Source: Affinundibacterium fentianense
GTDB lineage: Bacteria > Pseudomonadota > Gammaproteobacteria > Burkholderiales > Burkholderiaceae_D
NCBI RefSeq assembly: GCF_018139545.1
Contig: NZ_JAGSPJ010000004.1
Coordinates: 434,001-498,000 of the forward strand
Direction of reading: 5' to 3'
DNA length: 64,000 bases
Within the stretch, counting starts at the first letter, position 1, and each line of letters starts with the position of its first letter. Below the pieces are notes generated by a model. That model was not told the DNA's origin, searched no databases, and was given only the letters and a program-made list of their open reading frames with translations. The translations under genes were made by a program, and so were the position numbers. This document shows, one piece after another, positions 56,649 to 64,000 of this stretch.

Positions 56649-57836
56649 TTAAGTCATGGCTGCATAGGCTAATTTTTTGAATTCAAATGAGTAAGGATGC
56701 CAGAACGCCATTTGGCGCTGCGTCATTAAGAGCCCTGCTATATTGTGGCGAGGTGAAATCCACCAGTGGGTGCCCGCGATACCGCCCCACTCAAATTCGC
56801 CATGCGCGTTTGCTGGGTCATTCTCACCCGGTTCTAAAGTAACTGCTCCTCCTAAACCAAATCCTTTGCCAGGTACTTCACCCACACCCGGAAAGGCGAT
56901 TCCCCAGCCTTGTGGTAAATGATTCTGCATCATTAAATACAGAGATTCTTCACTTAAGATTCGAGGGCCATTAGGTAAAAAGCTCCGCATCAGTGCCAGC
57001 ATATCGTGCATACTCGATACCAATCCACCGCCACCTGAAAAGCGCGGAATAGGCTTTAAGAAGGCCTCGGGATAAGGTGACTTTTCTAGGCGCTTGAGAT
57101 CACGGTTTAGAACATTCATTGGATCAGTGCCTGCGTAGTAGGCACTTAAGCGCGCATGTTTATGGGGCGGCACCCAAAAACTCGTATCGTTCATGCCTAA
57201 TGGCGACAAAATATGGGCGTGTAGATAAACATCAAAATTATCGCCGCTGATGATTTCTACTAAATGCGCCAGGACATCGGTTGCGATTGAATATTCCCAG
57301 CGTTCGCCCGGATGGAAACTGAGCGGCAATTCTTCTAAAACCTGCAGTAATTCTGACAAAGGCGTAAAGGCATTCAACACTCTACGTTCGACATAGGCTT
57401 TATAGATCGTGCTGCCATGATCCAGTAGTCCGTAGCTAAGTCCCGATGTATGCGTCAGCAATTGACGCACAGTGATTGAGGAACGCGCTGGCTCTGTTTG
57501 CGAAATGTCGGTGGCACCAGGCAGCAAAACTTGACGTTGTCCTAACTGTGGCAGGTATCGTTCAACTGGATCGTCTAGACTGAGATGATGTTGCTCGATC
57601 AATTGCATAATTGCGATGGAGGTCAGTAGCTTGGTATTTGAGAAAACCCGAAACAGATGATCATGGCGTAGTGGAATCTGGTTCTCGATATCAGCCCAAC
57701 CGGCAGTATGAAAATAGACCAAATCTTGCCCATGGAGAATTGCAGATGACACCCCTGCAAGAATTTTTCGATCGACGTAGGATTGCATGGCGGGTGCAAT
57801 GGTCTTGAAATTAAATGCGCTGGGCGTAACAATCAT
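56649..57836 (-). CDS. Serine beta-lactamase-fold hydrolase (class C/EstB type)
   Basis: A 395-residue protein of the beta-lactamase superfamily, which contains AmpC enzymes, esterases and D-aminopeptidases. The nucleophile motif is SNTK in FRVFSNTKLLTS; the second motif Tyr is in WEYSIATDV, and the third motif is WGGIAGTHW in place of KTG. There is no signal peptide, so a cytosolic EstB-like esterase is more likely than a true beta-lactamase. It lies upstream of creB on the same strand with a 125-base gap, an interesting neighbour since CreBC can control beta-lactamases in some bacteria. Confidence 0.85.
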   Translation of the reverse strand: MIVTPSAFNFKTIAPAMQSYVDRKILAGVSSAILHGQDLVYFHTAGWADIENQIPLRHDHLFRVFSNTKLLTSIAIMQLIEQHHLSLDDPVERYLPQLGQRQVLLPGATDISQTEPARSSITVRQLLTHTSGLSYGLLDHGSTIYKAYVERRVLNAFTPLSELLQVLEELPLSFHPGERWEYSIATDVLAHLVEIISGDNFDVYLHAHILSPLGMNDTSFWVPPHKHARLSAYYAGTDPMNVLNRDLKRLEKSPYPEAFLKPIPRFSGGGGLVSSMHDMLALMRSFLPNGPRILSEESLYLMMQNHLPQGWGIAFPGVGEVPGKGFGLGGAVTLEPGENDPANAHGEFEWGGIAGTHWWISPRHNIAGLLMTQRQMAFWHPYSFEFKKLAYAAMT

Positions 57837-57898
57837 GCGTAAGATCCAGAATAAATCGGGTATTTTAGCTGTTTGACCTCATCTTCCCAAGCAAAGTA

Positions 57899-59272
57899 AT
57901 GGGCATGCCAACATGGAATCGACACAGTGCGGACGTCTTTCTGCGTGAGCTATGGGCACAGGCGCTCGCTGCCGTCAGCGCCGAACGCTGTTTGCCCCCC
58001 TACCTGCCCGCTGTCCCTACGCAGAAAGACGGACGTCTCTTGGTCATCGGCGCTGGCAAAGCAGCCGCTGCGATGGCGCGATCCTTGGAGAAGCACTATC
58101 AAGCTACTGTAGGTTCAGAGTTGAGCACAACATTCAGCTCACAACGAGTGAATCAACAATTGCGCCTATCGGGGATGGTGATTGTGCCTTACGGCCATCG
58201 CGTCGAGTGTGCTTGGATACAGGTACGTGAAGCCTCGCATCCGATTCCCGATGCAGCCGGAAGTGAGGCTGCGCGTGAAATGTTGGAACTTGTACGGGGC
58301 TTATCTGCGCATGACAGCGTTATTTGCCTCCTGTCTGGCGGCGGTTCCGCATTGATGAGTTTGCCCGCAGAGGGCTTGACCCTCGAGCAAAAACAAGCAA
58401 TCAATCGAGCGCTGTTACGTAGCGGTGCCCGCATACATGAGATCAATTGCGTACGCAAACACCTTTCGGCAATCAAGGGGGGCCGGCTTGCCTTGGCTTG
58501 TGAACCAGCACGGGTTTGGAGCTTTATTATTTCAGATGTGGCCGGAGATGATGCCAGCATCATTGCGAGTGGTCCGACTTTACCGGACGCTAGCACCACT
58601 GTGGAAGCTTTGGCGATTTTGCGGCATTGTCAAATTGATATACCAAACAAGGTCTTAGAATACCTGCAAAGTCCAGCGGCTGAGACGCCCAAGGCAAACC
58701 TTCCTTCGTTACATAATCCGCACTATCAGATTGTCGCAAATGCGCGGGACGCCTTAGAAGGCGCAGCAACTTGGGCGCGCCAACAAGGTGTTAGAGTTGA
58801 AATTCTCTCAGATTGCTTAGAAGGCGAAGCCAGCGACCTAGGTTATCAACATGCAAGCTATGCTCGTTCATTGGCGAACCAAGGTGATTCTTGTGGCTCT
58901 GTTGATCGACAGGGACCTATCCTATTACTCTCAGGTGGTGAAACGACGGTGACATTGAGTGGTGGCGATCAGAGTGAGGGACGCGGCGGGAGAAATACCG
59001 AGTACTTATTGAGTTTGTGTCTGCATTTGAAAGGTGATCCGCGTATTTATGCTCTAGCAGCAGATACAGATGGGCGCGATGGTAGTGAAGCAAACGCGGG
59101 TGCTTTATGTTTTCCTGATAGTTTGCTGGTGGCAGCGTCGGCTGGCGTCAATGCTGAGACAAGTTTGGCACGACATGATGCCTTTACGTTTTTTGAGACA
59201 ACGGGAGATCTCTTGTTCAGCGGACCAAGTCTGACTAACGTAAATGATTTTCGCGCGATATTGATCGTATAA
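57899..59272 (+). CDS. ttuD: Glycerate 2-kinase (MOFRL family)
   Basis: A 457-residue two-domain protein of the glycerate kinase type 2 family, which phosphorylates D-glycerate to 2-phosphoglycerate. Signatures present are IGAGKAAAAMA, LLSGGGSALM, the INCVRKHLSAIKGGRLA block and ISDVAGDDASIIASGPTLPD in the N-terminal domain, and the MOFRL-domain segment GGRNTEYLLSL with the ATDGRDGSEANAGA loop. Cytosolic. It stands alone: no tartronate-semialdehyde reductase or hydroxypyruvate isomerase adjoins it, so it may serve glycerate use from glyoxylate or sugar acids. Naming as ttuD rather than gckA is by convention only. Confidence 0.88.
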   Translation: MGMPTWNRHSADVFLRELWAQALAAVSAERCLPPYLPAVPTQKDGRLLVIGAGKAAAAMARSLEKHYQATVGSELSTTFSSQRVNQQLRLSGMVIVPYGHRVECAWIQVREASHPIPDAAGSEAAREMLELVRGLSAHDSVICLLSGGGSALMSLPAEGLTLEQKQAINRALLRSGARIHEINCVRKHLSAIKGGRLALACEPARVWSFIISDVAGDDASIIASGPTLPDASTTVEALAILRHCQIDIPNKVLEYLQSPAAETPKANLPSLHNPHYQIVANARDALEGAATWARQQGVRVEILSDCLEGEASDLGYQHASYARSLANQGDSCGSVDRQGPILLLSGGETTVTLSGGDQSEGRGGRNTEYLLSLCLHLKGDPRIYALAADTDGRDGSEANAGALCFPDSLLVAASAGVNAETSLARHDAFTFFETTGDLLFSGPSLTNVNDFRAILIV

Positions 59273-59423
59273 CGAAGCCAAGACGGATCAGAGTTCGATG
59301 CTTGGTTGCAACACTGTGCGAAGGCAAAATACTAAGTTGATTTAGAACAAGGTAAATTATGCCGAATCCACGTACAAAGTCATACTTTGCAAAGCATTCC
59401 ATTGCAGATTGGGAGTTGGGTCT

Positions 59424-60020
59424 ATGAATGTTATTGAACAAGAATCCGATTTAAGTTTGTCGGTTTCCATTAATCAAGGCCTGAAACAGGTCGTTGATAT
59501 TTCGCATCAGATTAATTTGGTCGCCATGAATGCAATTTTGGTTGCGAAACGTGCAGGCGCACAGTCGGCAGGCTTTCGCGTGGTGGCAATGGAATTGCGC
59601 GTATTTAGTCAAAAGATGGAAGAAATCATGAGTACGCTCAGTCGTATGATATTTCAGTTGGTGAGGCGAATTGCCGCCTTACGTAAATTGGAAAAAAATT
59701 TGCGTTCCATTAATCGGACCGTTACTAAAAATGTGAATGGCATCCATCATATTGGCGATGCATTTGAATCGAAGCAGCAAGCATATCAAGACTTAAAAAA
59801 TGCAACGGATCAAGAGTGGCAAGCATTAGAAAAAGAGATCCGTCGGTCGCTTAATTTGTGCAGCTCAGGTGCAATGTTGTCGCACAATGCGCGAATCGAA
59901 GCAGCTTACGGTGGTTCCATGCTGGCGGATATGCAGCAAGTTGCTGGCCGTATTGAAGAGATCATGAATCAAGCAATAGACCACCTGAAACATTTGACAA
60001 AATCGACTAGGACAGCATGA
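59424..60020 (+). CDS. Soluble chemoreceptor-like signalling protein
   Basis: A 198-residue, all-helical protein with no membrane segment or HAMP. Residues 26-65 (HQINLVAMNAILVAKRAGAQ ... GFRVVAMELRVFSQ) strongly resemble the signalling tip helix of methyl-accepting chemotaxis proteins ([29 protein letters not shown]); a second, weaker copy (ARIEAAYGGSMLADMQQVAGRIEEI) lies near the end. A GGGAG (59411-59415) eight bases before the ATG at 59424 fixes the start; an earlier in-frame TTG at 59409 would overlap it. The stop codon overlaps the ATG of the di-iron MBL-type gene by 4 bases. It may be the output half of a split oxygen or iron sensor. Confidence 0.65.
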   Translation: MNVIEQESDLSLSVSINQGLKQVVDISHQINLVAMNAILVAKRAGAQSAGFRVVAMELRVFSQKMEEIMSTLSRMIFQLVRRIAALRKLEKNLRSINRTVTKNVNGIHHIGDAFESKQQAYQDLKNATDQEWQALEKEIRRSLNLCSSGAMLSHNARIEAAYGGSMLADMQQVAGRIEEIMNQAIDHLKHLTKSTRTA

Positions 60021-60760
60021 AAAAATATCAAACTATTTTCGAGCAAGGTGATCATCAATGGGCTGTCATTACACGTGACCCAGAAAAGCCAGACTATTTA
60101 ATTGATACCAATGAGTATTTGGTGATACAAGGTGATAAAGCGATCCTCACAGATCCAGGTGGAATGGAGATATTTCCTGAGGTTTTTTCCGCTATCAATA
60201 CGGAGTTTGATGCACGTAATATTTTAGCGCTATTCTCATCTCATCAAGATCCTGATGTCATTTCCTCTTTGGCCTTGTGGTTGGATTTCAATCCGAAGTT
60301 GCAATGTTATTTGAGTTGGCTGTGGAGTTCATTTATTCCGCATTTTGGTGGAAATGCTGATACCTTTATTCCCTTGCCAGATGATGGATTGGATATCGCT
60401 TTAGGTCGTTTGCGTTTGCGAGCTGTTCCTGCGCACTATTTGCATTCATCTGGAAATTTCAATTTGTTTGATCCTGTTGCTAAAGTATTTTTCTCTGGCG
60501 ATATCGGTGCTGCGTTGTTGCCTCTTGGCGAGGATGACCTTTTTGTTAAAGACTTTGATCGCCATATTCGTCATGCAGAGGGTTTTCATCGCCGTTGGAT
60601 GGGGTCGAATGAAGCCAAATTAGATTGGTGTCGCCGCGTTGCCGACATGCAAATTGATATGTTGTGCCCGCAACATGGTGCGATTTATCAAGGCCCCGAC
60701 GTCATGCGTTTTATCAATTGGTTTTCTGAATTGCAAGTTGGATCGGGGATACGACGTTGA
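60017..60760 (+). CDS. ODP-like di-iron metallo-beta-lactamase-fold protein
   Basis: A 247-residue MBL-fold protein of the flavo-diiron-like branch but without flavodoxin. Metal ligands fit His76, Asp78 and Asp80 (SSHQDPDV, in place of HxHxDH), His140 or His143 (AHYLHSSGNF), Asp162 (FFSGDIGAA) and His220 (CPQHGAI). This HxDxD layout and the PAHYLHSSGNFNLFD block match oxygen-binding di-iron proteins (ODP), which in Treponema serve as O2/Fe sensors feeding a chemoreceptor. Its start codon overlaps the stop of the chemoreceptor-like gene by 4 bases, so the two are coupled. An oxidoreductase activity is the alternative. Confidence 0.72.
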   Translation: MKKYQTIFEQGDHQWAVITRDPEKPDYLIDTNEYLVIQGDKAILTDPGGMEIFPEVFSAINTEFDARNILALFSSHQDPDVISSLALWLDFNPKLQCYLSWLWSSFIPHFGGNADTFIPLPDDGLDIALGRLRLRAVPAHYLHSSGNFNLFDPVAKVFFSGDIGAALLPLGEDDLFVKDFDRHIRHAEGFHRRWMGSNEAKLDWCRRVADMQIDMLCPQHGAIYQGPDVMRFINWFSELQVGSGIRR

Positions 60761-60859
60761 ATTTGGCGTACATTCTGTTTGATTGAGCCCCTTCTTTTGC
60801 TATCTTGGGAAATCATATGCAAGAGTGCTCTTCAATCAATCAGGTGCGCTCGGCACGCT

Positions 60860-61405
60860 TCATTCGAAGCGTTGCAACCAAGGCCAACGTTGTTGATACG
60901 ATGATGCTTTTTTCTCGTAGAGTTCGCGATAGGGCGTAAGCGGATTCATACTCAGTACACCTTGGTACAACTTCTCAAATCCATGCGGTGCATAGACCGA
61001 ATCGGGATTGATTCCGACACACGTGGCAGGAATTAAGAAACGATCGATGCCTTCGCAAGCGCTGTTCAGCTGTGGATAGGTCTGTCCGAAATAAGATTCG
61101 TACCATAGATGGACTCGTGCTTGATTGCATAATTCCAAACGGATCGGTAAGTCAGCAAAAATCGCCTCTGCGCGCTGCTGCAGGGAGGTTTCTTTTTCTG
61201 CAGACAGATCGTTTGGATCAAAATAAAAAATATCGTAATCTTTGATCCCAAAATCCGCCGCTTGGTGTGACAGACGATTCCACACCGTTTGAAAAAGACA
61301 TCCAGCAACCAGCCACGCATCCGGCAAATCGAGTGTTTTCCAGCGTGCCAAAATGTTGGCATTGTGGTGGTTGCTGAGAACGTCAGCGATGAATTGTTCA
61401 CGCAT
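60860..61405 (-). CDS. DUF925-type nucleotidyltransferase-fold protein
   Basis: A 181-residue cytosolic protein of the NTP_transf_6 (DUF925) family. The LVAGCLFQTVWNRLS helix and the KDYDIFYFDPND strand with its two or three acidic residues mark the nucleotidyltransferase-like core, and later RLELCNQARVHLWYE and SACEGIDRF blocks are conserved in the family. Reaction and substrate are unknown. Minus strand, with 135 bases to the upstream glutamine amidotransferase gene. Confidence 0.8.
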   Translation of the reverse strand: MREQFIADVLSNHHNANILARWKTLDLPDAWLVAGCLFQTVWNRLSHQAADFGIKDYDIFYFDPNDLSAEKETSLQQRAEAIFADLPIRLELCNQARVHLWYESYFGQTYPQLNSACEGIDRFLIPATCVGINPDSVYAPHGFEKLYQGVLSMNPLTPYRELYEKKASSYQQRWPWLQRFE

Positions 61406-61540
61406 GGTTGAAGTCTGGACAAAAGAGGCAACTGCTTGGTAAGAAAGCCATAGTACGATAACGTGAGGATCGATGAGAGAACAGACGTAGGACTTAGGTG
61501 TGCCCGCACTGTCGGTTTACTTTCGGCGCAATCTTGACTC

Positions 61541-62308
61541 TTAAACCAATGCACGTCCATCAACAAAGACTTTCATTTCACCTGATTGTATTGCAGTCCA
61601 ATGTTCGTTACTTGTTAGTGGCTCGGTGACGATTACGGCGACGCGATCTTTTGGCGTAGTCACTTGGGCGAAATCGACGGACACATCTTCATCGGATAAT
61701 GCGGCGGTATTAAATGGATGTTGACGTTCAATGTAATGCAGTTTAGTAGAACAATGCGCAAAGAGTACGCCACCGTTAGAAAGCATCATATTGAATGTAC
61801 CGTGTTTGGCAATTTGATTGCAGAGACCAGCCAAAAATGTACGCAACTCTTCCAGTGTTGGCATGTGCATTCCAAATCGCGTGCGGAGGCATTGCATGAT
61901 ATAGCAAAATGCACGCTCGCTATCGGTGCTGCCGATTGGTAAAAAACTGCCATCGAGTTGTGGTTCAAAGTCTTTCAAATCGCCATTATGCGCAAACACC
62001 CATTGGCAACCCCAAGCTTCCCGAATAAATGGATGGCAATTTTCTAGAGCAATCACACCTTGTGTGGCTTTGCGAATATGTGCGATGACATTCGTCGATT
62101 TGATGGGATAACGTTTAATCAGCTCAGCAATGGGTGAATCGATGGCAGCTTGATGATCCACAAAATGACGTACGCCTTTACCTTCAAAAAAAGCAATTCC
62201 CCAACCATCTTTGTGTTCATCCGTGCGCCCGCCACGAGTTGCAAAACCTGTAAAGCTAAACACGATATCGGTGGGCGTATTGCAATTCATTCCTAAAAGT
62301 TGGCACAT
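61541..62308 (-). CDS. Class II glutamine amidotransferase (YafJ-like)
   Basis: A 255-residue Ntn-type amidotransferase domain protein. Cys2 (MCQLLGMN) is the N-terminal nucleophile once Met is removed, and the later conserved blocks FAHNGDLKDF, GSTDSERAFC and MMLSNGGVLFAH match the family. It would release ammonia from glutamine, but no synthase domain is attached, so the acceptor is unknown (YafJ is likewise uncharacterised). Single gene with a 170-base gap to the M28 gene upstream, which includes that gene's terminator. Confidence 0.88.
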   Translation of the reverse strand: MCQLLGMNCNTPTDIVFSFTGFATRGGRTDEHKDGWGIAFFEGKGVRHFVDHQAAIDSPIAELIKRYPIKSTNVIAHIRKATQGVIALENCHPFIREAWGCQWVFAHNGDLKDFEPQLDGSFLPIGSTDSERAFCYIMQCLRTRFGMHMPTLEELRTFLAGLCNQIAKHGTFNMMLSNGGVLFAHCSTKLHYIERQHPFNTAALSDEDVSVDFAQVTTPKDRVAVIVTEPLTSNEHWTAIQSGEMKVFVDGRALV

Positions 62309-62418
62309 GGTGAGCGGTCGTGAACTGTTATTAATCTAAACAATAACCTTAACATCGATAGCTCCACGGACGAAATACACGCTGGCGATTTGCTTATATG
62401 TTTTTGACGGAGAAATGT

Positions 62419-62452
62419 AAAAAAGCCAGCAGACCCAAAAGTGTGCTGGCTT
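62419..62452 (-). terminator. Intrinsic terminator of the second M28 gene
   Basis: Read on the minus strand: AAGCCAGCA (62444-62452) / TGCTGGCTT (62423-62431), with six T at the 3' side (62419-62424), about 28 bases after the stop codon. Confidence 0.85.
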
Positions 62453-62479
62453 CTTGTCGTCGATCGCGAGGAATCGATC

Positions 62480-64000
62480 TTAGCGGCTTGCGGCTGCAGG
62501 ACGAGCTGGTTCTGGTGGCAAGGGTTTGCGTGGCATTAATTCATCACGATTTGCGGTGTGTGCGACGAAATTGGCCATGATCATCGCCGCTTGCATCATG
62601 TCAGCTTTTTGGAGTTTGTCATACACGTCCATATTGCTGTGATGGGTGCGGGTGAAGTAGTCCATCGGTTCTTGGATGAATTGGAAGCCAGGAACACCGA
62701 CCGCATCAAACGAAACGTGGTCCGTGCTGCCAGTTTTACGCAAAGTGGAAGTTTTTGCACCCAAGTCGTGGAATGGCGCTAACCAAGCATCAAAGATGAC
62801 TTTGGCTGCAGCATTATTTTCCGCATAGATGCCACGAATCTTGCCGCCACCATTGTCAAGGTTATAGTAAGCGGAGATTTTGCCGTGCATCGGTTTGAAA
62901 CTCAATGGACCAGTCGGACGACGCATAAAGCTTGGCAAATCCTTTTCTTTTGGATCGTTTACTTCTGGCCGTGATGCAACGTTCTTGTTGATAAAATCGC
63001 GTGAACCCAATAAGCCTTGTTCCTCGCCACCCCATAGTGCAATACGGATGGTGCGACGTGGTTTAAAGTTGATCGCTTTCAGTAAGCGAACGGCTTCCAT
63101 TGCTACGGCAACGCCCGCTGCATTATCGGTTGCGCCTGTGCCGGCATGCCATGAATCTAAGTGACCACCGAGCATGACGATTTCATCTTTTTTATCTGTT
63201 CCTGGTATTTCTGCAAAGACGTTGATGGAATTGGCTGGATCTTCATCACCAAAATTTACCGCAACTTCGACTTCAGCTTCGACGTCTTTTTTCTTTTCGA
63301 GCAAACGGAAAATGCGATTGTATTGCTCGGTTGACATGACCAAGGCGGCTGGGCCAGTCGGTTCATCTTTTTTGTACGAGCCACCACCTTGTACGAAAAT
63401 AGTACCGTCATCACCGCGTGAGACGTTAATTGTGGCAATCACGCCTTCTTCTGTAAGGTAAGGATTGATTTTTTTTGCGAATGCGAGACGTTTAGCAATC
63501 TCTGCCATGTCCATTGGTGGACGGCCAGTTGCACCACCTAAATCCAAACTTTCCATCTCTTGCAATTCTTGTTCGGTATAACGCTTCGCATCACCCGTGG
63601 TATGGAGCTTGGTTGGGGTCATCGCATCGCGTAACAGGATTACGCCTTTTAATTTGCCTTTCCATTTCGCCAAATCGTCTTCGGTTTCTAGTTTGGCATA
63701 CATCACTTTGCCGCGCTTTAGGCCGTCTGTACCGGGTGTCCAAGCTTTAGGGATTGCATCCAACACTAAATTGGAAGGTGCGACCATGCGCATGGACGAT
63801 TTTTCTAAAACCCAGCTACGACCAAATGGAGCAATACTGACTACTTGCGCATTTTGTAGCCCCCATTCCGTGAGTTGGGACTTGGTCCAGTCACCTGCTT
63901 TGCGTAAGCCTGGTGAGCCAGTTAAACGTGGGCCGATTTCGTCGGTCAGTACACTGAGGGTTTCCATAATTTTGGAACGGTTGGTGCCCTCGTCTCGAAT
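62480..64000 (-). CDS. M28 family peptidase, 5' end outside the window
   Basis: Partial: the reading frame continues to the window edge; an internal ATG at 63967 is not the start, because the codons before it (RDEGTNRSKI) belong to the conserved N-terminal region of the family, and the signal peptide would lie further upstream. At least 506 residues. A PA-type domain precedes the zinc peptidase domain, with metal residues in LGGHLDSWHAGTGATDNAAG, WGGEEQGLLGSRDF, YNLDNGGG and TDHVSFDAVGVPGF. It is a second secreted exopeptidase, in a different subgroup from the one at 52116. The C-terminus is Pro/Ala-rich. Confidence 0.9.
   Translation of the reverse strand: MRDEGTNRSKIMETLSVLTDEIGPRLTGSPGLRKAGDWTKSQLTEWGLQNAQVVSIAPFGRSWVLEKSSMRMVAPSNLVLDAIPKAWTPGTDGLKRGKVMYAKLETEDDLAKWKGKLKGVILLRDAMTPTKLHTTGDAKRYTEQELQEMESLDLGGATGRPPMDMAEIAKRLAFAKKINPYLTEEGVIATINVSRGDDGTIFVQGGGSYKKDEPTGPAALVMSTEQYNRIFRLLEKKKDVEAEVEVAVNFGDEDPANSINVFAEIPGTDKKDEIVMLGGHLDSWHAGTGATDNAAGVAVAMEAVRLLKAINFKPRRTIRIALWGGEEQGLLGSRDFINKNVASRPEVNDPKEKDLPSFMRRPTGPLSFKPMHGKISAYYNLDNGGGKIRGIYAENNAAAKVIFDAWLAPFHDLGAKTSTLRKTGSTDHVSFDAVGVPGFQFIQEPMDYFTRTHHSNMDVYDKLQKADMMQAAMIMANFVAHTANRDELMPRKPLPPEPARPAAASR

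Noticed and set aside
56524-57898. CreB binding sites (TTCAC pairs) around the creBC and beta-lactamase-fold genes
   Set aside because: No TTCAC direct pair was found in the gaps 56524-56648 or 57837-57898.

Overview
The window looks like chromosomal DNA of a Gram-negative betaproteobacterium, most likely an Oxalobacteraceae/Undibacterium-like member of the Burkholderiales. This is inferred from protein character (NhaR-type LysR, CreBC, kinase/universal-stress fusion, S46 and M28 exopeptidases, many c-di-GMP enzymes) and moderate GC; no rRNA marker is present. I see no tRNA, rRNA, CRISPR array, transposase or prophage. The DNA is ordinary core and accessory chromosome, with one striking non-coding repeat block at about 15.9-17.2 kb.

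Layout. 0-6.4 kb: glutathione S-transferase, DUF1161 protein, a divergent 7TMR-DISM histidine kinase / NarL-type regulator pair, and an S46 dipeptidyl-peptidase with a TTG start. 6.4-11 kb: alpha/beta hydrolase, periplasmic alpha-carbonic anhydrase, NhaR-like regulator, BI-1/YccA protein and TerC. 11.3-15.2 kb: a SAM-II-type riboswitch with a following terminator, leading into metH. 15.2-17.5 kb: an unknown exported protein, then two diverged, inverted copies of a structured repeat flanking a hexanucleotide microsatellite and a REP-like element. 17.7-19.6 kb: LytS/LytR-type two-component pair. 19.7-23.9 kb: a nicotianamine-synthase-like enzyme followed by a cyanophycin-synthetase-like ATP-grasp protein whose Mur-type domain looks inactive, with convergent PhyH dioxygenase and GNAT genes. 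24.4-28.8 kb: RND efflux adaptor and pump. 29.1-38.5 kb: PhoX-type phosphatase, ChrA, TMEM175-type channel, S33 lipoprotein, DUF4214 lipoprotein, HAD hydrolase, GNAT and APS kinase. 38.8-41.9 kb: POT peptide transporter and YdgA-like protein. 42.2-51.9 kb: signalling cluster with GGDEF-EAL and HD-GYP proteins (overlapping genes), a phosphoesterase/kinase-Usp pair and a beta-propeller GGDEF protein. 52.1-64 kb: M28 peptidase, creBC without creD beside a serine beta-lactamase-fold gene, glycerate 2-kinase, a soluble chemoreceptor-like protein overlapping an ODP-like di-iron MBL protein, a nucleotidyltransferase-fold protein, a class II glutamine amidotransferase and a second M28 peptidase running off the end.

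How the genes fit together. The cell appears to use peptides (three secreted exopeptidases, an S33 hydrolase and a POT permease), to sense its environment heavily (four two-component kinases and at least three c-di-GMP enzymes), and to control methionine synthesis by a SAM-sensing leader.

The loci most deserving follow-up are: (1) the inverted structured repeat, whose two copies differ by paired, compensatory substitutions in four stems; (2) the nicotianamine-synthase-like/ATP-grasp pair; (3) the chemoreceptor-like/ODP-like overlapping pair; (4) the SAM-II leader of metH. All functional statements are from reading the sequence and known family features; no database search was run.
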